Origin: Symsagittifera roscoffensis
Taxonomy: Eukaryota > Xenacoelomorpha > Acoela > Convolutidae
Assembly: GCF_963678635.1 (NCBI RefSeq)
Contig: NC_087065.1
Coordinates: 31,064,252 to 31,128,251 of the forward strand
Direction of reading: 5' to 3'
DNA length: 64,000 bases
The translations under genes were made by a program, and so were the position numbers. Shown piece by piece: positions 22,206-32,170 of this stretch (within the stretch, counting starts at the first letter, position 1; each line of letters begins with the position of its first letter). A model generated the notes under the pieces. It saw nothing but the letters and a program-made list of their open reading frames with translations, made no database searches and was not told the DNA's origin.

Positions 22206-22640
22206 ATGGGGCATCAAAACCAGTTCTCAGGAGAAAATCGGAGTCCCAATAATCTGCGGGAGTTCAACGGGACCCGTCAGCAGCAGTGTTTTTGGCTGAC
22301 TTCCGGGGACATCGAGACCAATCCCGGCCCTGTCAGGCCTTGCGGGAAGTGTGGACGATCCGCAAAGTACGACTCGATTCGATGCGGAGATTGCACACAG
22401 TGGACGCACAGAAGATGATTGTGTCTGAACCAGACGAAGTTCAGAGAGCCCCGGCACCAGCAGCCTCTGTGGCTACGAAAGCCCCAGTAAAGCAGCTCCA
22501 CAGAAGACGAGAAACCTCCAGATCATTTTGGATGGATGACGCTCGAAGGCAGCGATTTTGGATAACCTCGCAGATGAGGCCAACCCAGATGTCATCTGCA
22601 TCCAAGAGACGAAGCTCCCGGACGAAGACACTACTAAGTG
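22206..22640 (+). pseudogene. LINE remnant: 2A-like peptide, zinc finger and APE-endonuclease fragment
   Basis: The ORF at 22206 contains SGDIETNPGP (22302-22331), matching the D-x-E-x-NPGP signature of 2A-like peptides, which separate two proteins during translation without a protease. Directly after it CGKCGRSAKYDSIRCGDCTQWTHRR has the spacing of a PHD-type finger, missing its last cysteines. In another frame 22561-22640 reads ANPDVICIQETKLPDE, the QETK motif of APE-type endonucleases of LINEs. N-terminal 2A peptides with PHD-like fingers are known from CR1/L2-like retrotransposons. Frameshifts and loss of the remaining endonuclease make it a relic. Confidence 0.7.
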
Positions 22641-22964
22641 CCCCAAGAGCAACTGGACCAAGTGATTACCTTTTCCCAAGGAATGTTCACAGAGTAGCGG
22701 CGGAGAGGATATGCCAAGGAAGCATTGCTACCCTGGTCAAGCGCCTGGAGCCAAGTGTTCCCCAGGATCAGGTGACTCTTCCTCCCGACTGCTGCGAAAG
22801 GAGGAGCGGATATTAGAGACGCTTGTAGGGAACTTGGGAACTTGTTTTAGCCCTTAGATCTTATTCTTAAAGTTTGGGTTATTATTATAATTATAAGCAC
22901 GCCTCCAGCTAAGTTCCTCCTTGGATGCAACTCTCATCTTTACTTTTTCGCTGCTTCATAAACG

Positions 22965-23560
22965 ACCTCCTGAGTCGAGATTTTTCACCTAATTTGAAGC
23001 AAGATTTTAGCGGTTTGAGCGGTTTTTTTAGACAATTACGCTCAAATAGACCTTAAAATGCAGTTGGACATTCAGGGCTTTGCCTTGATACAAGCAGCCT
23101 TGTGGTATTTGGAGCCATTTTGCTGCATTTTTTCCAGTGGTTATTTTGCTCGAGCATTTGAAAAAAGTCGCTCATATTTTGTTTTTGTTCAAGACATGGA
23201 AAAAAATCTTGCTTGAGTTGAGAACGGTTAAGCACTTTTTTAAATTTTAGATGGTATTTCAACTGCATCATAGGGTCACATTACCTTTCCGGGCCTTTTT
23301 GTTGGTTTCAATCAGTTGTCCTTATAAGACCGCTCAAAAACCGCTTAAAAACCGCTCAAATCTTGCTTGAAAAACCGTTCAAAAATCACCACAAGAAATG
23401 AGCGGGTTTTGAGCGGTTTTTAAGCAAGGTCTGAGCGGTTTCAGCGGTTTATGCCAAAAAAAACAGCCCAAACCGCTCAAACCGCTCAAATCTTGCTGGA
23501 AAACCGCTCAAACCGCTCATATCGTGTGCGGTTTTTGAGCGAGATCTCGACCCGGGCTGC
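22965..23560. mobile_element. Fold-back repeat rich in CCGCTCAAA, MITE-like
   Basis: A block near 23007-23035 (reverse complement AAACCGCTCAAACCGCT then AAATCTTGCT) matches 23472-23500 almost exactly in inverted orientation, and both outer ends include a TCGAGAT/ATCTCGA pair. The middle part has many AACCGCTCAAA or TTTGAGCGGTT copies on both strands (23320-23540). This gives a strong self-folding structure. It separates the LINE pieces at 22.6 and 23.57 kb, as an insertion would. No ORF. I do not know the family. Confidence 0.55.
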
Positions 23561-23570
23561 CGAGTAGCTT

Positions 23571-23640
23571 GAAGTCCAGTTGCTTTGGCTATGCGGACGA
23601 CTTCAAGCGGTTATCATTAAACAATAAAGATCTATAAACA
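23571..23640 (+). pseudogene. LINE reverse transcriptase motif C fragment
   Basis: A short reading frame gives SSCFGYADDFKRLSLN, a clear non-LTR reverse transcriptase motif C (F/YADD). It probably belongs to the same LINE as 22206-22640, with the fold-back element inserted between. Too short to classify. Confidence 0.5.
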
Positions 23641-23670
23641 AACATAAATCATGTCGGAAGCTGAAATCCT

Positions 23671-25180
23671 GTGCCAGTTGAGGAGTCCATTCAGCTCGCC
23701 GCTGACCTTTTGTACTCTTCCTCTGAAGTGACTTCTGTCGACTGTGAAACCTTCGTGGAGATGATGAGATTAGCGGTCACTGACGTTCAATTCATGTGTG
23801 GTGGCCAATATTATGTTCAATTTGATGGTGTCGCGATGGGGTCCTCGTTGGTAGTTATTCTACTCAAACTGCTTAAGATTCTTTCGATGTTAAAAAATAT
23901 TATTCTATGTACATCTTTATACATATTCTTTAAAGGTTAGTTCTAACATTCTTTCGGTAGGTACTCAAACTGCTTAAGTAGTTTCAGCCGTGTATTGGCG
24001 GCATTGTGCCTGAGTCTTTGAAGTCTGTTGACACGGGAGAAATCACGGCTACCGCAGCTGTTTTCGATGTGCAGGAGTCTTCTGAGTCGGCCGACACCGG
24101 AGCGTTCGCGGTCACCACAGCTGCTTCCGATATTCGCTGACTGTGTGTCTTCTGCAAAAAAACAGTCACTAATTGCAGTTATTCGGTGGGCTGTTGCCAG
24201 TGTTTGTGCTGGGCCCACCGTGCTTGTGCGATTTTGATTGTTACGGAAGTGATTTTGTGGTTTTCGGCGTGCCTCTGATTATCGCCCTGCTTCTGAACCG
24301 GCGAAAACATTTGGCAGGCACTTCGACCACATTCTCTGCTCTGTGAAAATGTCAGAAATTATCAACTTGGTCGAAACAGCAAACAAGCTGCATGCGAACC
24401 GGTAGCTCATGAAAGAACTCGAGATTGACGGAGCCTTGCCTTTTCTCGACATGTTGGTTACGAGAGAAAATAGTTGGTTGCAGACGTCCTGGTACTCTAA
24501 GCCGACGAACACAGGGCTGTCGTTGAGCTACCTTGCAGTTGCTCCCAACAAACACAAGCGGAACATCGTCGAAGGCCAAATCGACAGGATTCATCATGCT
24601 ACTTTGACGTGGGAGGCTTTCAACGACGATCATGAGAAAGCCACAGCGAATTGGGAGGCTAATCAGTATCCACCTTCTTTTTACTCTCCCATTGTTCTTG
24701 CCGCTGTTGAGAAGCTTTTGGAGACGTGAGTCAACACACTGGAGCAGAAGGCTGCATGCAAAATGGAGAGAAGCGCCGTCGTCTTGCTGTATAGAGGTCG
24801 TGTGTCTGACGAGTGCTCCAAACGCCTTAGAGAAGCTACCGGAGTCTCAGTTATCTTCACTACCAGGAGGTTGAAATCCTGCCTGCCCTCATTAAAGTGG
24901 TCGTGTTGCTTATCAACTCACGTTTAGAGGTTGCAAAGCCTTCTATGTCGGCCAAACCAGCCGGGATTTTAAAACCAGACTGGAGGAGCACCAAAGGCAC
25001 GGCTCACCTGTTGGCGCCCACCTGTGAGAGTGCGGAGGCGATAATTTTTCATCGGACTTGCAGTGCACGGTTCTGGACAGGAGCATTGACACCCAGAAAT
25101 TGCTAACTCTCGAAGCCCTCTTCATCTCGAGGAAAGTTCCAGCCCTGAATCAGCGTGAGGAGTACCAGCAGCGCTGACTG
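23671..25180 (+). pseudogene. Penelope-like reverse transcriptase with PHD finger and GIY-YIG domain
   Basis: The palm piece ends with YVQFDGVAMGSSL (RT motif B; 23671-23880). A 17-base direct repeat follows. At 24144-24228 CVFCKKTVTNCSYSVG and then CCQCLCWAHRAC forms a PHD-type Cys/His cluster. Motif C (the YxDD box) is not readable. From 24409 LPFLDMLVTR and KPTNTGLSLSY are typical of the Penelope thumb. From 24925, in other frames, AFYVGQTSRDF and TRLEEHQRHGSPVGAHL form the GIY-YIG core, with the Glu in LTLEALFIS. At least five frame changes or stops. Confidence 0.75.
23861..23978 (+). repeat. 17-base direct repeat flanking about 84 bases
   Basis: TACTCAAACTGCTTAAG occurs at 23861-23877 and 23962-23978 inside the Penelope RT. 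The enclosed sequence interrupts the reading frame, and ATTCTTTCG also repeats nearby. It fits a small insertion or a slipped duplication. Confidence 0.8.
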
Positions 25181-25305
25181 ACACAGCGTTTTTAATCTAT
25201 TTTTTCTTTTAGCGTTTTATGTTAAATCAAATTGTACGTTTTATTCTCTGATTTGATGTGGTTTTTTATTATTTACGATGTTTGTGGTTTTTTATTGCAG
25301 TTGTT

Positions 25306-25335
25306 CTGATGATGTCTTAATTGACAAAAACTTTC
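25306..25335 (+). ncRNA. Hammerhead-like core at the 3' end of Penelope element 1
   Basis: CTGATGA at 25306-25312, a T, then GTC and GAC arms around TTAATT, then AAAA where GAAA is expected. The same layout occurs at three other Penelope ends here. Penelope-like elements are known to carry hammerhead ribozymes. This copy has lost the G of GAAA. Confidence 0.3.
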
Positions 25336-25340
25336 AAGCT

Positions 25341-26030
25341 TGATGATTGTTTTTTTTTCTCGAGACGTGAATTATCTCAGTAAATGGTGCTGTGATAACA
25401 AAATGAGTTTAAATGTATCAAAACGTCATAATTTGATCTTCAAATTAGATTATACATCGCATAAAACTTTTATAGGTGAATACGAGCTTTCAGAGCCTGA
25501 TCGCGAGAAAGTTCTGAGAATCATAGCATGGAAAAATCTCACCTGGTCTGCCAACTGTGAACAGCGAGTGTCAAAAGCCAAAGGAGCACTTTTCCAAATC
25601 AAGCAAAATTGGTCAAACTCGTCATCATTATCATCAAAAACAAATGCATACTGTGGCTACATTCTACCAATTATATCATACGGATCTGAGGTGTGGAAGC
25701 CAAACAAATCAGAACTGAGAGGCATTGAAGGTGTACAAACGAAAGCTACCAGATGGATCCTAAGCTCCTCGGCTTTGCCTTATAAACGAAGACATGAAAA
25801 ATTTCGATTGTTATCTCTTTCATGAAAAGCACGACCTCCTTTTCTGCCACAAAGTTGTTAACAACAACCATGAGTGTTATAATTACAATCACATTATGGC
25901 CTGCACCAAAAATTTCTTCGAGACTCGACAAGTATACAGAAACGCGTTCCATATCCCAAAGCTGAAAAAACCAAAGAGCAAGGTTAATTTCTGGTAACGA
26001 GTACCTTTTCTGCTAAACAAATTGTCAACT
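25341..26030 (+). pseudogene. LINE reverse transcriptase C-terminal fragment
   Basis: A 161-codon ORF (25340-25825) reads YLSKWCCDNKMSLNVSK and later ISYGSEVWKPNKSELRGIE, the thumb and post-RT region of CR1/jockey-type non-LTR reverse transcriptases. The frame then shifts (25794-25997). The palm is missing, so only the downstream third remains. It starts right after Penelope element 1. Confidence 0.65.
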
Positions 26031-26420
26031 GTCTTGGATTCGACCTGATAACGATGGATTACAAAAGTTTGAGAGAAAAACTGACATAAATATGATGGAA
26101 ACTTTTCTATGAAAAATTTACTGAGAGCAATTAATGTACTTGGCGAGTCAATTGCTGCTCAAACTTAAAACAGCTGCTGCTCAAACTTAAAAAAACTTTG
26201 ACATCAGCTAAAATTTTTTTAAATGGGAACTTGATTTAGCCCATGGATTATATTCCTAAATTCTGTATTGTTATGATTATTATTATTAATATTATTATTA
26301 TGATTATATAAAGGCCGACATACAAAAGCAGCATTATCTGCGCTGACGCCAATGCGCACGAATCGTGGGGGAAGAAATCGACGACTGGGCCATTGACAAG
26401 AGGATATACATCCTCAACCA
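26031..26420. other. Gene-free sequence with ATT microsatellite
   Basis: AT-rich, with (ATT)n from about 26270 to 26308. Nothing else recognised. Confidence 0.6.
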
Positions 26421-26433
26421 AAGCGCTCCCACC

Positions 26434-26583
26434 AGCATGAAGAGCGATGGCACAGGCACAGCCTCGGACATCAGCGTCGTGCACTCGTCCAGCTCCCAGG
26501 CTTTCTCCAGCATGAAGAGCGATGGCACAGGCACAGCCTCGGACATCAGCGTCGTGCACTCGTCCAGCTCCCAGGCTTTCTCG
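26434..26583 (+). repeat. Two 75-base tandem units, coding-like
   Basis: AGCATGAAGAGCGATGGCAC starts at 26434 and again at 26509. The units are identical except at their ends. Being 25 codons long, they encode a repeated SMKSDGTGTASDISVVHSS peptide in an open frame (26365-26586). The lack of divergence means the duplication is recent, in contrast to the old flanking LINE. Confidence 0.9.
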
Positions 26584-26589
26584 TAGAAA

Positions 26590-28860
26590 ACCTTAGACAG
26601 CATCGGTTCCGATGATCTGCCGATTCTGATTGACAGGGAGGGAAGATCACAGAAATCAGGTAGAACAACGGCAACTGAACATCAAAAAAAAACTGACTGG
26701 GACAGGTGCCAGGACGTCCTGACGGATACCCCTCTCCCAAACAGCTGAAGCCTCCTTGGGAAACAAGTGAAGTATTTCACTTGCTCCGTTCTTGGAGCCG
26801 CGCAGAGGAGTGTTCCTCTCACCAGGAAGAAAACCGGCAAACCCTGGTGGAACACACATTGCGCGAATGCCAAAACGAATTTGAACAGAACCCTCCGTCG
26901 TTTCCGGGCCAACACTCAAGACGAAGATCTCTCCCGCAATTAGAACGAAGGCTAGAGTACGTGGCCGATCTGGACCCTAACACCCCAACGTCCAAGGTCT
27001 GGAACACTCTCAAGGACTTGGACAGGAGGACAACGATCAGGACTCCCAGACGCGACAATCAAGCAAGGCGTAGTCAGCCTTAGCCGACCAACAGAAAGCC
27101 GACTCAGCCATCAAGACAAGACGTACGCGGAAGTCAGGTGGGCTGAGAGACAACATCCACTCTCACGAAGATTGCGAAATATGACTTCAGTCATGCCGCG
27201 CTGCAGACTGCTCTGCACAAACTGAAGAACAGAGAGCCGGGAGAAGATGCGATCCGCCCTCTCATGTTGAAAAAGATGACTCATGAGTGGAAACTCTCCC
27301 TGCTGGCTACTCAGGAAATTGCTCAGCAGCTGGCGTTCCGCACTGATCATCCCGATCCACAAGAAGAAGAAACCGGCAGACAAGATCCGCAGCTACAGGC
27401 CCGTGAGCCTCTTGTCTTGCTCGAAGGTCCTGGAGTTCAATGTCAGAGGCAGAAAGAAGACCTGGGCTGAGAGAATATCCTTCGTTCATTCCTCAGGAAC
27501 AGTCAGGATTTCAGCGAAGTGGTCTACCCCCGATGGCACAGCGCTTCTCGCTCAGTATTGCTTCGACGCCCTGCAAGATCGCAAGCGGAGCCTCCTCGTA
27601 GTAGTCGATTTCGAAGCTGCGTTCGACGCGGTATAGCGCGGCGGTCTAATCAGAGACCTAGCCCGCAACGAAATGCCATCCTGCACTGGTTGAAGGTTTT
27701 CCTTTCCGACAGGAGATCGGCCATTCAGTAAAAGCACCGATGCATTCGTTTCAGAGTAATCCAAGCGGGAGTCCAGCAAAGTTCCCCTCTGTCATCGTTA
27801 CTGTTCACGCTGTTCACCGCCTTCGTGCCTCCTTATATCAGGCAGACCGCCCCAGATCCAACCCGGAGGTATACGCGGAGAACTTTCGCTCTTCTTGTCG
27901 GGCTCTACTCCAGACGAGACAGCAAGTCACATGCGTCTAGCACCCGAAGCAGTTGACCAGTGGGCAGAAGACCACCTGCTGAAGATCTGCGCGTCAAAGA
28001 CTGAAGCGTTAGTGATCTCGTTAGATACGAGGTGGACGGCAGGAAAAACGAAGCCTCCCCTTCTGTATCACCGGCGACCCGGTGAAGTACAGCGCTGACT
28101 TTCAAAACAAAGGCCCGGAAATTTTTTGGATCACCTTCGAATCTCAGCTTCGGGTCACCGAACAGACCGCAACCGCCTGCAGCAAGTTGAAGTCAAGATA
28201 GAAGATCATTTAGGTCCTAGCTAGCAGGTACCGACTGGGGCATGCAAGTCTCTGCACTCAGACACTTCTTAACGCGTACGCACGACCTGGTGGACTCTAC
28301 GCGGCCGGTGTCTGGTACACCTTTACCTTCCAAAATAACAGAGTCAAACTGGAATAATTAAACTACCAACTGACAAGAATCATCACGGCAACGCCCAAAG
28401 AATCGATCGCCTTCGCAACCTGTCACGAAGCTCGGCTTTCGCCGTTCCTTCATGTTGCGGAAGAGGAATCTGCCAGGCGTTTCAGCAAGATCAAGAACCT
28501 GGACCCCAGCCACTACCTCGCGCACATGAGACAGAATTGCGCTTTCTAGAACACTAATTGCTGAAGACAGATCCAGAACCAATACTCAAAAGAGCTACAG
28601 GTGGCGAGTTCATAGAAGCAGTTGCAGGCAGATCGAGGACCGACGAAACTACCTTGTACTGACTCCGACTGAACAGCCACCTACCACTCAAAGAAACAAA
28701 ACATAGACACGGAAACGCCAAAGATCCCACGTGCTGCACGTCGAGACCGAGGACGAAGAAGACACAGAATACTTCCTCCTCTACTGCCAACGATGGGAGG
28801 GCGAGAGAAAAGACCGCCACGAGAACGTTTTGAAGTTTAGTCCGAAGACTGGGCTTTTCT
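26590..28860 (+). pseudogene. Degenerate LINE reverse transcriptase
   Basis: Scattered frames on + give the order of a non-LTR reverse transcriptase: an arginine-rich lead-in (26706-27083), WRSALIIPIHKKKK and SYRPVSLLS near 27350-27410, motif A VVVDFEAAFDAV at 27598-27634, motif B-like GVQQSSPLSSLLFT near 27775, then a region with KTEALVISLD. At about 28710-28800 comes a C-terminal Cys/His-type segment (EDTEYFLLYCQRW). Stops and frameshifts occur every 50-100 codons. The type is CR1/jockey-like; I cannot place it more closely. Confidence 0.65.
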
Positions 28861-29180
28861 AGCCCCAATTTCAAAATAGAAGGCCGTCGCACAGAACAGG
28901 AGAGACCGATAATAAACCAGCGTGATGAGTTCAGGAGCAGGGAATGTACCTTTAAACTCTAGTTCGGAAATCGATTTTTTGGCTAATTGAAAATTGAAAT
29001 GGCATGTTTCAGAAGCGGAAAAAAGTAACATGAAAAGTGATCACGTTTTAAAAAATTGAAAGATAAAATAATAGAATGTCTCAGAAATTTATGTTAGATG
29101 ATATAATTTTGATCTAGTTTTGGCGCGAATTTCAAATTTGCAAACCTTGATTGGTTGATTTAAAAAAAAAAAAAACTAAA
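28861..29180. other. Gene-free AT-rich sequence
   Basis: Follows the LINE; contains a 14-base A-run near 29162. Nothing recognised. Confidence 0.5.
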
Positions 29181-29247
29181 TTACAAAAGAGGCCCTTCCG
29201 TTTAGATACGGTAAGTGCACAAGCTGGATAGGGCCATACCAGCGTTA
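29181..29247 (+). ncRNA. Pseudoknot-capable conserved element, copy 1
   Basis: It shares at least 55 bases with 38191-38257, with only two or three differences, while the flanks are unrelated. Complementary pairs: GGCCC (29191-29195) with GGGCC (29231-29235); CCGT (29198-29201) with ACGG (29208-29211); GCTGG (29223-29227) with CCAGC (29239-29243). The last pair crosses the first, so the fold is a pseudoknot. The substitutions between copies fall outside the stems. It could be an RNA-structured end of a retroelement; GGGCCATACCAGCG also recalls the 5' end of 5S rRNA. Confidence 0.4.
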
Positions 29248-29269
29248 TGTATAGCTCGCGTTTTTGCAT

Positions 29270-29905
29270 AACCAAAATGCGTTAAAATTGTAAGTTCAAA
29301 CAAAAGTTTTCGCACATTTTTGTGCATCTTCCGCTTTTAAAATACTCACCTATCTGTACAAAATGATCAAAGATCATAAAAAGTGTCATACCCATCACTA
29401 TTTCAAAACTTTAAAATTCAGCCAACCACAAAATTACAATAATTTCTGAAACTATTTAACAAGTATTATGTAATAATTTTATTCATTTAGTCACAAATTT
29501 GTGAGAGTTTTCACCTATTTTGTTTTCACAATTTCGTTTTGTCGCTTATTTGAACGACCAGATTAAAGGTAGACAGCTGAAGATGACTTATAGTCGACAG
29601 AATTTGCTCCACCACATTCCTTTTAAAACAGAAATCTCAATTCAATCATTTTTTTGTAGGACGTTCAATTTACCATTCTGCTTCAATAAGTAATTTCAAT
29701 AATTTTTATTTTAGCCAGAATTTTTCAATTCTGGAACTATAGCCTTATTGGAACTCCCTAGAGCTCCCTACTTCTAAACTCGTCGCGCGTGTTAATTGCC
29801 GGTCTCTCTCTCCTAATGTGCAGCGCCTCTAATGTAAGTAACTTAATGTTGCTGGATGCCTGGTCAATGATCTTTCAATTAAACTCCGACTTACCACTGT
29901 CTTAG
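29270..29905 (-). mobile_element. Truncated 3' end of a Penelope-like element
   Basis: Matches 33940-34440 (the 3' end of Penelope element 2) over most of its length: the AATGCGTTAAAATTGTAAGT end, the middle AT-rich part, and the GIY-YIG C-terminal coding piece (reverse complement of 29757-29900, with LEALHIR-type sequence). About 100 bases (29560-29690) differ. Only the last 600 bases of the element are present. Confidence 0.75.
29306..29332 (-). ncRNA. Hammerhead-like core in truncated Penelope end
   Basis: On the minus strand GGAAGATGCACA, AAAA, TGTGCGAAAAC: a five-pair GCACA/TGTGC stem followed by GAAA, preceded by GAAGA. It fits the CUGANGA-stem-GAAA layout of hammerhead ribozymes with the first two bases changed and one extra U before the stem. 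Confidence 0.3.
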
Positions 29906-30237
29906 GATACTTTTATGACCGACGATCATTTTGTAAAAATTAGTTCTTTTAAACCTGATGATGCGTAAATGTGCGAAAACGTTCGTATTATGCATTTTTG
30001 ATTCCTTCTGTTGAGTTGAAGTTATTGACAAGAGGCCACAGTGAGTTGTTGATTGCATCGAGCCAAAAAACAAATCCGCTGTGGTTCTGCTTCGCTGATA
30101 TATTTGAAGATTGACTTTGGTGTCCTCTTATGACAATTGAGACAGGGCAGGATGGAGGAATGAAAAAACCCTGGTATATCAAATGTATCTTTTTGTGGTC
30201 TGCATAATTGTTGAGTATTCCAAATAGAGTGCTCCAA
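29906..30237. other. Gene-free linker with a CTGATGA...GAAA motif
   Basis: At 29955-29961 CTGATGA, then GCGT/GTGC arms and GAAA at 29975-29978 on +. This is the best-preserved hammerhead-like core in the window, but I see no Penelope coding sequence on + beside it. The rest holds nothing recognised. Confidence 0.35.
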
Positions 30238-32170
30238 AAAATGTGGTGCTTAAGGCCAATTGCCGTTGGCAAAACATTCAGACGACTTGCAGGCAAGTGC
30301 GCTGCCAGTGTTATCACCAAAAAAATTGCAACAATGATGGCACCCATGCAACTCGGAGCAGGTGTCCGTTTTGGAGCAGAAGCGGCTGCCCACGCTGCTC
30401 GATCTTTCATAAACAACATGCTCGAAGATAGGGTCTTCCTCAAAATCGATTTTGCAAACGCATACAAAACCGTCAGAAGAGATTGCGTGGTGGATGCATT
30501 CAAATTACATGCCCCAGACATCTATCCATTCGTAAAACGCAGTTACGAACAATCTTCTTTTTTGTGCAACAATCACTACGTTATCCTTTCAAGCGAAGGC
30601 TTTCAGCAAATTGATCCGATTGCATCCATTGGATTCTGCAATTTTATTCATCATCCGCTCACTAACTTCGCTTCTAAATTCAAATGTGGCTTCCTTGATG
30701 ACATATCGGCAGGTGATAACTGGAAAATCGTCTTACAAGACTTGAAAAAACTCACTGATGAGGCCAGAAAACTTCGACTGATGATCAAACCCACCAAATG
30801 TGAACTCACGGTGAAAATTCTTGAGAAGTTTAACGCTATCTGTACGGGCATCGAATTGATCTCGGTAGAAGACGTGACATTTCTAGATTTAGCATTAGGC
30901 GAGAAAAGCATTGACACGATACTCGAGAAGAAAAATGAAGAGTTCAAACGCTTTTGCACCAACATCAAAGACATTTCCAAACATCAAGTATTCTTCCTCG
31001 TTAAAACTGCTGGTCTTTACCAAAACTTTTTTCATATTTCGTACCTTTGATGTCTTCAAAAATGATAAAAACTTACAAGAAATGCATGAAAACCTGAAAG
31101 ACACCATGGAATCAGTCATGAACATATCTCTTGGGAGGGAAACTTGGACTCAGCTGACACTACAAGTCAAGCTTGGTGAATTCGGCCTACAGTCTCCAAT
31201 TTAACTAGCAACCTCTGCCTTCATAGCATCGTTCGTTTCTTGCTCTTCACTTGCCACATCACTGTTAAATAATCATTCTCCCTCAGATTCGTTTCTCCTA
31301 GAGGCACTATCACTTTGGCAATCAATGGCAGGTGAAACTTCCAGTATAACTGCTTCAATGAATAAACCACTTCAGAAACAATGGACAAATCCAGTCTCGA
31401 AAAACAATATTGGACTTCTTATCGAGCAATCTGCAACTGATCTTCAAAAAGCTCGCCTACAAGGAGTCAACTGCCGAGGAGAAGGAGATTGGCTCAAGGC
31501 CCTTCCTTCCAATCCTCTTGGTCTCTGTCTCTAGAATGACCAGTTACGCATCGCGTGTGGCATCAGATTGGGCGCCCCTGTTTCCCTAAAACACAGATGT
31601 CTGTGTGGCACCACTCTTGAATCCTACGACACGCATGCCTTGGTCTGCCCGCGAATCCCCTCAATGTTCTCGAGACACACCATATGCAATGAAGTTATCC
31701 GTGACGCCTTTAAAACCGCTCAAACCCCCGTCTCACTTGAACCTACTGGCCTTCCCCGTGATGACGAACGCCGACCGGACGGCACCACATTGACACCCTG
31801 GCAACGTGGCAAGCCCATTGCCTGGGATTTTACATGCATCAACAGACTCGCGACATCCAATATCTCCTCAGGAAAACAAGAAGGCCTAGTCATCGCCAAC
31901 ATAGCAGAGGATAGAAAATGCAACAATTATCGCCAGCTGGAAACCTCTCACTATTTTGAACATGGTGCAATCGAGACCCTTGGAGGTATAGGTGAAACCA
32001 GCTATAACTTTTTGAAAGAACTCTCCCGCCGCATTGATGCAAAAAATCAAGAAAAACGTAATTTTCTACTTTTAGGAAAACGGCTGAGCATCGCTGTGCA
32101 ACGTGGCAACGCCATCTGTGTGCTTGAGCCGGCACTCAAACACAGCAAACTTTTTCTTCATACGTCTTGA
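30238..32170 (+). pseudogene. Non-LTR reverse transcriptase with restriction-like endonuclease
   Basis: The RT begins at about 30241 (LRPIAVGKTFRRLAGKC). Motif A is FLKIDFANAYKTV. Motif B is GFQQIDPIASIGF, with Ile in place of the usual Gly of QGDP. Motif C is FLDDISAGD. After a frameshift near 31020 and stops at 31202 and 31532, the C-terminal ORF (31568-32170) has a C-x-C...H...C finger (residues 11-27) and RPDGTTLTPWQRGKPIAWDF, matching the P-D...D core of restriction-like endonucleases of R2/NeSL/CRE-type retrotransposons, which nick the target site. It is the least decayed LINE here, with only three or four lesions. Confidence 0.7.

Larger units (their letters stand above)
23650..25335 (+). 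mobile_element. Penelope-like element 1 (degenerate)
   Basis: Reads in order an RT palm piece, a PHD-like finger, an RT thumb region, a GIY-YIG endonuclease and a CTGATGA motif at the 3' end. That order and the GIY-YIG domain define Penelope-like elements. The 5' part of the RT is missing. Confidence 0.8.

Noticed and set aside
23053-23271. Minus ORF of 72 codons in the fold-back element
   Set aside because: Lies inside a structured repeat; product is low complexity with no family match.
22965-23540. CRISPR array suggested by repeated CCGCTCAAA
   Set aside because: Units are irregular, on both strands, without unique spacers, and the surroundings are eukaryotic retroelements.
26248-26603. 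Minus-strand ORFs over the 75-base tandem units
   Set aside because: Repeats in a multiple of three are open in several frames; the minus frames have no coding-like neighbours.
29191-29243. HDV-like ribozyme reading of the pseudoknot element
   Set aside because: The order of stems (P1, hairpin, then the crossing stem) does not match the nested HDV fold, and I see no catalytic C context.
29181-29247. 5S rRNA fragment
   Set aside because: Only about ten bases (GGCCATACCA) agree with the 5S 5' end; box A and the rest are absent.
29988-30521. 177-codon minus ORF
   Set aside because: It overlaps the RT start of the RLE-type LINE in antisense and shows no domain.
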